A stretch of DNA of 39,036 nt from CAYMWF01 sp964394085 [NCBI: uncultured Gemmatimonadota bacterium] (GTDB taxonomy: Bacteria > GCA-2686955 > CAYMWF01), in the NCBI GenBank assembly GCA_964394085.1, contig CAYMWF010000047.1:1-39036 (forward strand), given 5' to 3'. Below the pieces are notes generated by a model that was not told where the DNA came from, made no database searches, and worked only from the letters and a program-made list of their open reading frames with translations. A program made the position numbers and the translations under genes. Below, in pieces: positions 1-8,129 of the stretch (positions are counted from its first letter, which is position 1; every line of letters starts with the position of its first letter).

Positions 1-68
1 TTCGGTTCAACTGCCGGTTCGGTTCAACTGCCGGTTCGGTTCAACTGCCGGTTCGGTTCAACTGCCGG
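1..68. repeat. Four tandem copies of a 17-bp repeat
   Basis: Four exact head-to-tail copies of a 17-base unit (ttcggttcaactgccgg) begin at base 1 and end at 68, followed by a partial ttcg. The unit is not a multiple of three and no convincing reading frame runs through it, so it is probably non-coding. It touches the window edge, so the array may be longer. It contains ccgg at the unit junctions and could form weak hairpins. Function unknown. Confidence 0.9.
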
Positions 69-112
69 TTCGCCTTACCGACCGATACCTCTCTCCGGGG
101 AACCGAGTCACC

Positions 113-149
113 CGTGTAAAATTGTCAATCCGATTGACAATTTTACACG
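113..149. repeat. 37-bp perfect palindrome, distal flank of the DUF4143 ATPase gene
   Basis: Left arm cgtgtaaaattgtcaatc, one central base, then the exact reverse complement: 18-bp arms with no mismatch. A near-identical copy lies at 1517-1551, just upstream of the DUF4143 ATPase gene, so the two palindromes bracket that gene. From memory, similar gtaaaattgt-type palindromes accompany DUF4143 ATPase genes in other genomes. The role (operator, transposition end, terminator) is not known to me. Confidence 0.9.
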
Positions 150-323
150 CATTATGAAACTCCCGGGCGAAGGGACGACCGACCTCGGCCGGCCGGGTAA
201 ATAAATGTCTCTTTTCGACCGCCTCGCTGCCGGCGCTCCGACAATTTCGCCGTCGGGCCGCTCAGGGAAGCGGCGACCTGGCATTTCAGCGGAACGGAAC
301 ACCCGCGCCCCCCCGACGGCCCC
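150..323. other. Non-coding spacer between palindrome and DUF4143 gene end
   Basis: GC-rich stretch between the distal palindrome and the stop codon of the minus-strand ATPase gene. Short open frames exist on both strands but none has an SD or recognisable product. It would be the 3' trailer of the ATPase transcript. Confidence 0.5.
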
Positions 324-1496
324 TCAGCCGATCCTTCTGCAGAGTTCTCCGATTCTCCGCCAGCTGACGAGTCTCCCCCTCGACCTCGACCAGGATTCAT
401 CTCCGCCGTAAACGACCCATCCGTCGCCCCGTTCAGCGCCGCTGATATCACACCAGGTCTGAAGCCCCTTGAAAAATTCCGGATTCTCCGTCTTTCCCGA
501 CCTGACCTCGATCGGGATGACCTCCTTCGAGCCGTCAGCCAGAAAATTCACCTCGCGACCGGAGTAGTCGCGCCAGAAGAAGAGATTCGATTCCCGACCC
601 GAATGGATGCGGGACTTCAGGAGCTCGCTCAAGACCCAGTTTTCGAATATGGACCCTCGCGCGGAATGGAAAACGAGGTCCGCCGGTCGGTCTATCCCCA
701 GAAGATAAACCAGCAGACCGGTGTCGAGAAAGTAGAGTTTGGGCGCCTTGACGAGTCGTTTATTGAAACTTCGACGATAAGGTCTCAGCAGGTGAACCAG
801 ATACGCATCTTCAAGGATCGAGATCCAGGCGCGGGACGTGTTGTGAGTGATTCCGCAGTCGTTCGCGAGGGTAGAGAGGTTGACGGGCTGCCCGACCCGG
901 GCTGCGCACATCCGCAGAAACAGTTTGAACCGCTCGAGGTGAGAGAATGTGACCGATTTTATCACCTCACGCTCGATGAATGAAGAAACGTATCTGCCAT
1001 ACCATTCTTTCGGGTTGAGTCCGCGCCGGTGGATGTGCGGATAACCGCCGATGGCGAGCAGTTCTTCGAGCGTGGCCGGCACGGCCTCAGCATCCGTGAG
1101 TTCAGCGAGGCTGAGAGGCAGGAGCGTCGTCAGGGCGGCGCGGTCGCCCATGCTTCCGGCGAGATACCGCATCATCCGGAGGTTGTTCAGTCCTGCCAGG
1201 ATGAACCGTCCGGGAGCGTCGTCCGTATCCACAATGGTCTGCAGGTGAGACAACAGCTTGGGAGCCCGCTGCACCTCGTCGAAAATAACCTTGCGGGAAT
1301 GGATATCGAGAAACCGCAGCGGATCCGATTGTGCAAACTCTCTCGTATCGGGATCTTCCAGGGAGACATAGCCGTAATCGGGAAAAACGGCCTTGACGAG
1401 CGTTGTCTTTCCGGATTGGCGCGGACCGGCGACGACCGCCACCGGATGAGTTGAAACTGTATTCTCCAGCCTTTTTCGCAGCTTTCGCGCTATCAT
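324..1496 (-). CDS. AAA+ ATPase with C-terminal DUF4143
   Basis: Predicted soluble ATPase of about 390 residues. Near the N-terminus is Walker A GPRQSGKTT (about residues 24-32) and then Walker B VIFDEVQ (about 70-76). The following FILAG...GD(R)AALTTLLPLSLAEL stretch is the typical sensor and linker of this family. The second half has the DUF4143 layout (a winged-helix-like region, then a PD-(D/E)XK-like end with IFENWVLSELLK, REVNFLADG and VIPIEVRSGK). The ATG at 1496 is chosen because upstream codons only translate the palindrome. Family members are abundant, patchily distributed and functionally obscure; some behave like selfish or TA-like genes. The gene stands alone between two palindromes. 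Confidence 0.9.
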   Translation of the reverse strand: MIARKLRKRLENTVSTHPVAVVAGPRQSGKTTLVKAVFPDYGYVSLEDPDTREFAQSDPLRFLDIHSRKVIFDEVQRAPKLLSHLQTIVDTDDAPGRFILAGLNNLRMMRYLAGSMGDRAALTTLLPLSLAELTDAEAVPATLEELLAIGGYPHIHRRGLNPKEWYGRYVSSFIEREVIKSVTFSHLERFKLFLRMCAARVGQPVNLSTLANDCGITHNTSRAWISILEDAYLVHLLRPYRRSFNKRLVKAPKLYFLDTGLLVYLLGIDRPADLVFHSARGSIFENWVLSELLKSRIHSGRESNLFFWRDYSGREVNFLADGSKEVIPIEVRSGKTENPEFFKGLQTWCDISGAERGDGWVVYGGDESWSRSRGRLVSWRRIGELCRRIG

Positions 1497-1516
1497 GACT
1501 GGAATACGCCACACCT

Positions 1517-1551
1517 GTGTAAAATTGTCAATCCGATTTACAATTTTACAT
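1517..1551. repeat. Near-perfect palindrome upstream of DUF4143 ATPase
   Basis: Second copy of the palindrome at 113-149: gtgtaaaattgtcaatc, one base, then gatttacaattttacat, with two mismatches to perfect symmetry. It starts 21 bases before the ATPase ATG (at 1496, minus strand), in the position of an operator or leader hairpin. The strong sequence identity with the distal copy makes a regulatory-only explanation incomplete. Confidence 0.88.
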
Positions 1552-1568
1552 ACTTCCCGGGAGGATAA

Positions 1569-1809
1569 GAGAGGAGGAGGCTCCGATCCCCAGCAGAGCA
1601 CCATCACCAACGGAAGGTCATACACCGCCTGTACGCCGGGCCGCCCCTCGCGGTGCCGGCCGGTGAGAGCGTGTCGACGGCAGTGGTCCAGGCCGTTCCC
1701 GGCGGCATCCCCGTCGGAACCTATACGGTAACGGTGTCAATCCACCTGGAAGGCGAAGAAATCTCCAGCGCCTTCTTCGACGTGGGTGTTCAGGAATCCT
1801 GCGACTAGA
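1569..1809 (+). pseudogene. Orphan C-terminal fragment of a secreted protein
   Basis: The frame is open from 1569 to the TAG at 1807-1809. From about 1629 it reads as a protein-like tail (LYAGPPLAVPAGESV, then GGIPVGTYTVTVSI, ending FFDVGVQESCD). This matches in style the C-terminal beta-sandwich of the Asp-box and LVIVD-repeat proteins elsewhere in the window (VPAG...VP.G...G.Y.V.V...SF.F.V). There is no start codon with an SD, and the frame dies at 1566-1568, just after the palindrome at 1517-1551. The upstream part of the gene is therefore missing, most simply because the ATPase unit inserted into it or a deletion removed it. It is followed by a terminator-like hairpin. Confidence 0.6.
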
Positions 1810-1846
1810 ATTCTACTTTTTCACTATTCCACGATTCTTTCGTCCT

Positions 1847-1880
1847 GCTGACTCTCTCAGCATGAGTCAGCGGGCCTTTT
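1847..1880 (+). terminator. Probable intrinsic terminator after the gene fragment
   Basis: An 8-bp stem, gctgactc at 1847-1854 pairing with gagtcagc at 1864-1871, has a 9-base loop and is followed by gggccttttc. The T-run is short, so efficiency is uncertain. It lies 38 bases after the stop of the orphan secreted-protein tail, as expected for its original terminator. Confidence 0.6.
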
Positions 1881-2153
1881 CAAAAGTTATCCTTGCTATG
1901 TCCTTTTCTGATTTACCTTTGGATTGTTGTACGCAGCGATAAAAGCAACCCCGTTCTCTGATGCGCCGCAGCGCTGAAAGGATAAAGTGCGTGACACTTA
2001 CGGGCGGAAATGCTAACCTCTGCTATCTGCGGCAAATGCAAAATCAACGTTGCCTACGCTGCTCTGTAAGTTTGGGGGCCGAAACCGGTCTCCCGGTCAC
2101 GTCCCGTTTCAATTTGAACTGAAGTTGAACGAAATCGGCGGGTTGTCTCAAGC
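1881..2153. other. Intergenic region upstream of the KamA-family gene
   Basis: No coding frame is convincing here. No clear -35/-10 pair was recognised and the SD for the following ATG is weak, so the promoter of the KamA-family gene must be in this stretch but cannot be placed by eye. Confidence 0.4.
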
Positions 2154-4010
2154 ATGAGCTTAATGACGGAATTAACCGAATCCGAACTGAAGACTGAAAA
2201 AACCGTAGACGGGTGCAGGAAAAAGTATCTCGACCGTCTCTCCAGTGCGAATCCGGTATTGTTCAGGCGCATCTCCGAAAGCTCCGATCCGGAAGAAGCC
2301 CGGACGGGGCTCTTCGAGCTCCTGGCCGACATGGAACGCATGCTGCTGTCCGGCGACGTGCACATGGGTGCGGAGGCCCAGAGAGATATAAGGCTCAACA
2401 TATCCGTTCTGAGAAACCTGATCAGCCCGATGAATGAGAATCGGACGGGAACATCCGCCCTAACGCACCTCTGGAACCTGATCAACGACCGCGAAGAATC
2501 GGACGATTCGCGGATATCGCCCGGCTTCGTCTGGGAATTCATCAACATCTTCGAAGGGGTGATGGGCAGGATCGAGTCGAAAGAGTCCGAACCCGGGGGA
2601 GGTTGCCGTTCAAACGGGCTGCAGGGAAGAGAGGCGGCCATCGCCCGCGGAACGATCCTCGACCGCCTGGCGTCGCGGATGAATGATTATTGCGCGAATT
2701 ATCCGTCGGGCCTGGTCGGGGAAATCATCGAGACCAGAAGAAAAAATCGCAAGAGAATCCTTGAATATTTCGGCGGCTCGGAAGATGACTGGAACGATCA
2801 CACCTGGCACATGAAGAACGTGATCAGGGAAACTGAAACACTCTTCGCATTGCTCGACCTCACGGAAGAACGGCGGAGAGCCGTGGAGATCGTGGTCGAA
2901 AATAAAATCCCGTTCGGCATAACGCCGTATTACGCCAGCCTGATGGACCGGAAAGCCGGTGCCGGATACGACGCCGCGATACGCGCGGTGGTTTTTCCAT
3001 CGCCTGAATACGCCGGCGTAATGGCGGCTCATCGCGAAAACAGAAAAATAGAAATGGATTTCATGGGTGAGCGGGATACTTCCCCCGCCGATCTCGTCAC
3101 CCGCAGGTATCCCGGCATAGCTATTTTCAAACCGTTTAATTCGTGCCCGCAGATTTGCGTCTACTGCCAGCGCAACTGGGAAATCGACCATGTGCCGACG
3201 ACGGAAGCAAGGGCGTCGAAGAAAAAGCTCGATGCCGCGCTCGACTGGTTCCGGCGGCACGAGCATGTCGGGGATGTTCTCGTAACCGGGGGAGATCCGT
3301 GCGTCATGCCCGATGCCGCGCTTGCTCGAATCCTGGATTCCATGTGTGAGATAGAGCATATCTACCGTATCCGTATCGGAACCAGGACGCCCGTGGTTCT
3401 GCCGATGAGATGGTCCGACGACCTCGTTGGAATACTCAGCAACGCGCACGAACCCGGAAGACGGGAAATTGTCGTCTCGACACATTTCGAGCATTCGAGC
3501 GAGATAACCCCGGAGGTTTTGACAGCCATCGGGAAAATTCGATCCGCCGGGCTCGGAGTATACAACCAGGAGGTCTTCATCCTCGAGAACTCGAGAAGGT
3601 TCGAAAGCGCCAAGCTGCGTAAAGATCTTCGCCTGGCCGGTGTTGATCCGTACTACACATTCAACATGAAGGGCAAAAAAGAAACCAGCGCCAGCATGGT
3701 GCCGATAGCCAGGCTGCTCCAGGAACGAAAGGAAGAAGCGCGACTCGTGCCGGGTATGGACCGGACGGATGAACCGGTGTTCAACGTTCCGAAAATCGGC
3801 AAGAACTACCTGCGGGGGTGGCAGGATCATGATCTCATTATGATCAAGCCGGATGGGTCGAGGATTTACGAATTCTACCACTGGGAAACGAACGGAACTC
3901 CCGCGCCAACCTATTGCTACACAGACGTCCCGATCTACAATTATCTCGCCAGGCTCGCCGCTCTCGGCGAGCGCATAGAAGATTACTCAACCATCTGGCA
4001 ATATTTCTAA
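2154..4010 (+). CDS. KamA-family (lysine 2,3-aminomutase-like) radical SAM protein, long form
   Basis: A 618-residue radical SAM protein. The [4Fe-4S] motif CPQICVYC gives Cys331, Cys335 and Cys338, followed by QRNWEID, which matches the KamA subfamily signature CRYCFR/CQRNWE. GGDPCVMPD corresponds to the SAM-binding GGDPL-type motif. Family members move an amino group between C2 and C3 of lysine or glutamate using PLP. The usual glycine-rich PGGGGK PLP-lysine segment is not obvious: the nearest candidate is FNVPKIGKN near the C-terminus, so the substrate and PLP use are uncertain. About 300 residues of mostly helical sequence precede the radical SAM core, making it longer than classical KamA (about 420). 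The start ATG has a poor SD; a second ATG lies three codons in. Confidence 0.85.
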   Translation: MSLMTELTESELKTEKTVDGCRKKYLDRLSSANPVLFRRISESSDPEEARTGLFELLADMERMLLSGDVHMGAEAQRDIRLNISVLRNLISPMNENRTGTSALTHLWNLINDREESDDSRISPGFVWEFINIFEGVMGRIESKESEPGGGCRSNGLQGREAAIARGTILDRLASRMNDYCANYPSGLVGEIIETRRKNRKRILEYFGGSEDDWNDHTWHMKNVIRETETLFALLDLTEERRRAVEIVVENKIPFGITPYYASLMDRKAGAGYDAAIRAVVFPSPEYAGVMAAHRENRKIEMDFMGERDTSPADLVTRRYPGIAIFKPFNSCPQICVYCQRNWEIDHVPTTEARASKKKLDAALDWFRRHEHVGDVLVTGGDPCVMPDAALARILDSMCEIEHIYRIRIGTRTPVVLPMRWSDDLVGILSNAHEPGRREIVVSTHFEHSSEITPEVLTAIGKIRSAGLGVYNQEVFILENSRRFESAKLRKDLRLAGVDPYYTFNMKGKKETSASMVPIARLLQERKEEARLVPGMDRTDEPVFNVPKIGKNYLRGWQDHDLIMIKPDGSRIYEFYHWETNGTPAPTYCYTDVPIYNYLARLAALGERIEDYSTIWQYF

Positions 4011-4084
4011 TCCGGAAATACGACTCCGGCAATCTCCCCATGCGCCTCTCCGGCGCCGATCGAGCTCAGTTCGACTCCCCTCTT

Positions 4085-5830
4085 TTAAGAATCCCAGACC
4101 GTAATGGTGAACGAGTCGGAGGAGTAGTAATCATCCGGATATGTGCCGATGACAACGTCGACGGTATAGGTCGAGATGGGTGCAGTTTCCGGAATCGTGA
4201 GATAAATCGTCTTCCTGCCGCTGTATCCCGCCGGAACCGTTACCTGGGATGCAAGCGTTTTGATGTAAGGCTCCGTGAGGTCCTCGGAAGTAATGGACAA
4301 CCAGACATCCGCGACGCAGTCTTCCTCTTCATAGCTGACGACTTCGATTTCCCAGTCTATCGTGGTGCCCCTGCGCGCCATTCCGGGAGGGGGCGATGTG
4401 ATCTCGAGGGTGATATGCTTGAGGGCGTGGGTTATACGGCCGTAGTAGACATCCTGTTCGCCGTTGAACGTGGCGGCCCAGGCCACGTGAACGCCGTAAT
4501 CGTCCGAGACCATGTCGAAATAATCGCCCATCTTCTGCTGCTGCGGCCAGCCGAGGTGGGGATCGAACGATGGAGAAAGCTTCTCGTTCTCCGACCAGGT
4601 AACTCCGGCGTCGAGGGAATAGGAATAGAAGAGAGACGAGTCGTAGCCGCCGGGATCGTTCCTGGTGTCCAGCCAGATCGCGTCGATTCGCCCGGTCGGC
4701 GCCACCGACATGGTGCCGAACCACTGGTAGGCGCTGCTGCCGGGGTCGTCGTTGACCCTTACCGGAGAGCTCCAGGTGGCTCCGCCGTTCGTGCTGCGGG
4801 CGAACATCACGTCGCACGGGTCCGACGAGGGCCAGTCGCGATCCACTGAGCAGAGAAGGTAGACATTGCCGCGTGACGGGCCCTGGGAATTATCGACGGC
4901 GATCCACGCCTGTCCCAGCAGTCCTCCGGGGTTCGGACCTCCGCCGTACAGGATACTGCCATCCAGGTCCACATTCTTCGTGAAGTCCCACGAAACGGAC
5001 TGGCCGGAAAACTGCGCATCGGTCGATTTCGTCACTACGAAGCCGTCACCGCAGATGTAGAGCTCGCCGTCCGGCCCGACGGCCAGGGTTCCCCAGTAAG
5101 GATAACCGGATATCGATATACAGTTTTCGTAGCTGTCTCCCCCGTCGGTGGAACGGGTGAAGAAGCCCGGATAGCAGCTGCTCCAGGACTGGGTCCAGTA
5201 GGCATAGATGTGACCGTCTCCGATGCCGCCGGATTTATCGATGACCATCCACTGCTTGTCTCCGCCGTAAGCGGAGGTTCCGTAGTCCCACGTGGCGCCG
5301 CCGTCATATGAGCGGAACACGTCGCACAGGTATTCCCAGCCGTCGATGGTGAGGCTGTTGTAATACATGACTCCGTCCGAGTCGGAATCCAGCACCGGAT
5401 CCGAACGGAAGACGCCGGGTTCTATTTTGCCCGGGAAGGTCCACGTGTCGCCGCCGTCCGTGGTGTAGCCGTAACCGGCCTGGCGGAAGTCGCTGTTGAT
5501 GGTATCGAACTGCCGCCAGCCTATCACCATCTTATCCGGATCCGTCGGATCCACCGCGATCGACGGCTCGTTGGCCGCGTCGCCTACGATGTTGTCGCCG
5601 GACGAGTTGGTGTTCACCTGGGTCATGAAGAACGTGGCGTTGGACGCGTGGTATGCGGGGGAAGTCGGCTGCAGCTCCCGCTCCACCCGGATATATTCAT
5701 CGCTCGGGAACTCCAGGGGCTCGTGGGGCATCCTCTGCCCCGCCGCCGCAGCGATTTCCGCAGAAGAGAACACCGACGCGGCCAGGATAACGGAAGTAAT
5801 CACGAGTAAATTGAGTGAGCGGTAAATCAT
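4085..5830 (-). CDS. Secreted sialidase-fold (Asp-box/BNR) propeller protein
   Basis: About 581 residues. The ATG at 5830 is chosen over a longer frame because GGAGG lies 8 bases upstream and the N-terminus then becomes a signal peptide (MIYRSLNLLVITSVILAASV, cleavage near AEIAAAAG). Five Asp-box motifs of the S/T-x-D-G-G-x-T-W type are visible: TTDGGDTW, SYDGGATW, STDGGDSY, STNGGATW and SLDAGVTW. They mark a sialidase-like beta-propeller. The final ~110 residues (from about ITSPPPGMARRG) form an Ig-like beta-sandwich resembling the tail of the LVIVD protein and the orphan fragment at 1569-1809. I see no catalytic Arg triad that would prove sialidase activity. It is probably exported to the periplasm or surface. 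Confidence 0.88.
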   Translation of the reverse strand: MIYRSLNLLVITSVILAASVFSSAEIAAAAGQRMPHEPLEFPSDEYIRVERELQPTSPAYHASNATFFMTQVNTNSSGDNIVGDAANEPSIAVDPTDPDKMVIGWRQFDTINSDFRQAGYGYTTDGGDTWTFPGKIEPGVFRSDPVLDSDSDGVMYYNSLTIDGWEYLCDVFRSYDGGATWDYGTSAYGGDKQWMVIDKSGGIGDGHIYAYWTQSWSSCYPGFFTRSTDGGDSYENCISISGYPYWGTLAVGPDGELYICGDGFVVTKSTDAQFSGQSVSWDFTKNVDLDGSILYGGGPNPGGLLGQAWIAVDNSQGPSRGNVYLLCSVDRDWPSSDPCDVMFARSTNGGATWSSPVRVNDDPGSSAYQWFGTMSVAPTGRIDAIWLDTRNDPGGYDSSLFYSYSLDAGVTWSENEKLSPSFDPHLGWPQQQKMGDYFDMVSDDYGVHVAWAATFNGEQDVYYGRITHALKHITLEITSPPPGMARRGTTIDWEIEVVSYEEEDCVADVWLSITSEDLTEPYIKTLASQVTVPAGYSGRKTIYLTIPETAPISTYTVDVVIGTYPDDYYSSDSFTITVWDS

Positions 5831-5935
5831 GTTCAGCCTCCAGATCCTCTGGTTTGTTAAGGGGCAGGTTGAGCAGAGCCTGTACGTCACCCCGGGAATC
5901 GGGGAGCACCTGCATTCAGCAACCTTCTTACGGAT

Positions 5936-6006
5936 AAGCAGAATAGGGGACAGATTTTTTTCTCTCTCCGGAAAGCAGAATAGGGGACAGATTTTTTTCT
6001 CTCTCC
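5936..6006. repeat. Two 34-bp direct repeats (period 37) with ggggacag core
   Basis: Copies at 5936-5969 and 5973-6006 are identical over 34 bases: aagcagaata, then ggggacag, a run of seven T, then ctctctcc. A related element, gggacag followed by a T-rich run and ctctctat, occurs at 8130-8158. From memory, ggggacag plus T-rich sequences often accompany REP-associated (Y1) transposases, but no transposase is in this window. It could be a non-autonomous REP-like element. Confidence 0.75.
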
Positions 6007-6280
6007 TGCCGGATTTTTGTCACGTGACAAAAACCGATCTCCTGTAACTGTCCATTGCTGCTGAACATCCGACTCCGGCACCGTTGTTTCTACTCGTCCG
6101 ATCGATTTGCCCAGTGATAAAATCTTCCCGTTCGATTTCTCATGTGAGAAAAGTTCGAGCGGTAGAAACTGGCGGTCGTCGTTGGAGTTCCGGTTCCGGT
6201 ATCGACGATTCGGTCTGTCGGTCAAAAATAAATCCCCTTTTTTCAAATCAAAAGCCGCCGAAGACAACTATCCAGCTCCC

Positions 6281-6382
6281 CGCGGATAAGCTGCGAACGC
6301 AAAGCGGTCGCCGGCATCACCCGTCGAAACAGAATCCGCATCCCGACCGAATCGCGGATAAGCTGCGAACGCAAAGCGGTCG
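6281..6382. repeat. 30-bp direct repeat with 72-bp period
   Basis: The same 30 bases (cgcggataag, then ctgcgaacgc, then aaagcggtcg) occur at 6281-6310 and 6353-6382. The intervening sequences share only loose similarity. The 72-bp spacing keeps frame, so a plus-strand frame shows a repeated ADKLRTQSGR peptide. There is no start or SD, so it is treated as a non-coding or decayed repeat. Confidence 0.75.
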
Positions 6383-6648
6383 TCAGCTTCATTCGCGAAA
6401 CCGAAAGCCGCCCCAGATCGCAACGATCCCCACAATTATAACTGCGCAATCGAAACCGGGCAAATTTTCAGATCGGTTTCAGGCTTGCTCCTGCATTGCT
6501 TGACGAAATGTTTTTTAGCTTGACCACAAGTATAATTCCTTCTATCGGTGCTGAATACTCGACAGACTGGCAGTTCCGGACGAGGGGAATTTCAACCCGG
6601 CCATCTATCCTGCATATTTCCTTCTTCCGGAAAAAAAGGTTAGGTTTC

Positions 6649-7290
6649 ATGATCGGAAAACGATCAATGATCTCCCTGATATCGATGGGTTGCGTCCTGT
6701 TTTGCAATCCGGCCCGCGCCGGCCTGTTCGACTCGGTTTTCGACGGACGCAGACAGGGATTCGTTTTCGGCGGAGGGATCGGCGCCGGCGTGACGCTGTT
6801 TTCCGAGGAGTTCGGTTACTGGGAGGAAAACGAGGGTGGTATCGCGTACAACTTCGAAATAGGATATGCACCCTCGAATAAGTATCGAATCTGTTTCCTG
6901 GACGGAGGAATGATATTGACCCGGGGATTCGCGGAGAAATGGCGGGAATGGAATGAAACGGTGCCGGTCATTCTCCCGATATTCTTCTCCGCCTTCTACT
7001 GGATCCTGATGTCCGACCAGTTGTGGGGAGTGAGCCTGACCCGCTACATGAAGGAGACCTCCCCCTCTCTCTTCTTCAACGGGGGAGCCGGCGTGTACCT
7101 CCCTTTCGCCTACATGTTCGAAAAAGAGAAGGATTTCGAGCCGAAGCCGGGGCCGGGCCTGTGCGCCGGTTTCGGATACGAGTTTCAAGGAGGAACCGCC
7201 ATCGCTCTGGACATGATATGGGGTAAACCGTCCAACGTGGACGTATACGACATCTCGTTCCTGCTGCAGTTTAAAAAGTTCTACTATTGA
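6649..7290 (+). CDS. Small exported protein, probable outer-membrane beta-barrel, unknown function
   Basis: 213 residues from the ATG at 6649, preceded by a purine-rich aaaaaaaggttagg. This start gives a signal peptide (MIGKRSMISLISMGCVLFC, cleavage after NPARA). The mature part is rich in alternating aromatic and Gly segments (GFVFGGGIGAGVTLF, GGIAYNFEIGYA, GLCAGFGYEFQGGTAIALDM) and ends in aromatics (LLQFKKFYY). That end is typical of a beta-barrel C-terminal strand. I do not recognise a named family. The 3' end overlaps the convergent CheR gene by 7 bases. Confidence 0.7.
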   Translation: MIGKRSMISLISMGCVLFCNPARAGLFDSVFDGRRQGFVFGGGIGAGVTLFSEEFGYWEENEGGIAYNFEIGYAPSNKYRICFLDGGMILTRGFAEKWREWNETVPVILPIFFSAFYWILMSDQLWGVSLTRYMKETSPSLFFNGGAGVYLPFAYMFEKEKDFEPKPGPGLCAGFGYEFQGGTAIALDMIWGKPSNVDVYDISFLLQFKKFYY

Positions 7291-8096
7291 CGCCTGTAGA
7301 CGCCTTTCATCCGATATGGAGAGAGACGCTGCAAATCGTCCGGAATCGATTCATTGGATCCCGCGATGAAAAAGCCGCCGGATTCCAGCTTTCCTATGAT
7401 TTCTCCCGCAATCGACCGCTGCAGATCATCATCGAAGTACGTGAAGACCAGGTTGCGGCAAAGGATGAGGTCGAATGTACCCCGGGCAGTTTGAAAACGG
7501 ATATCCTGCTCTAAAAAATCGACATCCGTCTTGAGGTGGTTCTTTATCTTAAAACCATTATCCGTCTTTAAGAATGCCGCCCGTAAAAACTCCGGCGGCA
7601 GATCTCTGACACTGCTTTCAGAATATATCCCTTCCGCGGCACGCTCCAGCATTGAACGGGTTCTGTCGGTTGCGGTTACTTTCAGGCGCAACGGTGATTT
7701 CAATTCCGGCATAACCGCCAGATTCCAAATAATCTGCAGCGTATAGGGCTCCTCCCCCGAGCAGCAGCCGGCGCTCCAGCATCTCACCCCTCTCTCTTCT
7801 TCAATCGCCCTCCGCACCAGCAGGGGTAGTATCTCTTCCCGCAGCAGGTTGAAAACCCCGGTATTCCTGTAGAACCGGGAAATAGTGATATAGAGCAGCG
7901 AATCGAGAATTTCCCACTCATCCCGCTCTTTCGACAGATAATCCCTGTATATCGACAGGTCGGAGATCCCCAGTTCAACCATTCTCCGCTTCAGGCGTTT
8001 TCTTACCTGCCCGCGCACCTTCCGGAATCCCCGCCATCTGTAGTTCAGCCGCGGCAGAGCCCATTGCAGAAACTCGACACATTGCCGGTCGTTCAC
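7284..8096 (-). CDS. CheR-type SAM-dependent methyltransferase
   Basis: 270 residues, with a GTG start at 8096 and gagg about 8 bases upstream. The SAM-binding motif I is CWSAGCCSGEEPYTL (about residues 106-120), the CheR hallmark GCSTGEEPYS. CRNLVFTYF corresponds to the conserved CRNVLIYF, and TISRFYRNTGVF to the FFRD..F motif of the linker. CheR proteins methylate glutamates of chemoreceptors in the cytoplasm. No receptor, CheB, CheA or CheW gene is nearby, so this is an orphan whose target is unknown. It overlaps the convergent barrel gene tail-to-tail. Confidence 0.88.
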   Translation of the reverse strand: MNDRQCVEFLQWALPRLNYRWRGFRKVRGQVRKRLKRRMVELGISDLSIYRDYLSKERDEWEILDSLLYITISRFYRNTGVFNLLREEILPLLVRRAIEEERGVRCWSAGCCSGEEPYTLQIIWNLAVMPELKSPLRLKVTATDRTRSMLERAAEGIYSESSVRDLPPEFLRAAFLKTDNGFKIKNHLKTDVDFLEQDIRFQTARGTFDLILCRNLVFTYFDDDLQRSIAGEIIGKLESGGFFIAGSNESIPDDLQRLSPYRMKGVYRRQ

Positions 8097-8129
8097 TTCC
8101 TTTTCCTCTGTTGCTAAAAGGGAATGTTA

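Larger units (their letters stand above)
5831..6648. other. Repeat-rich non-coding region
   Basis: About 800 bases between divergent genes with no supported gene. Short frames on both strands lack SDs and protein character. It holds a 37-bp-period direct repeat (5936-6006), a 72-bp-period direct repeat (6281-6382) and short inverted stretches such as gtcacgtgac near 6018. It probably also contains the promoters of the Asp-box gene (minus) and the small barrel gene (plus), which I could not place. Confidence 0.6.

Noticed and set aside
2610-3881. 423-residue minus-strand frame antisense to the KamA-like gene
   Set aside because: It lies entirely inside a clear radical SAM gene and arises from codon bias; no motif or SD.
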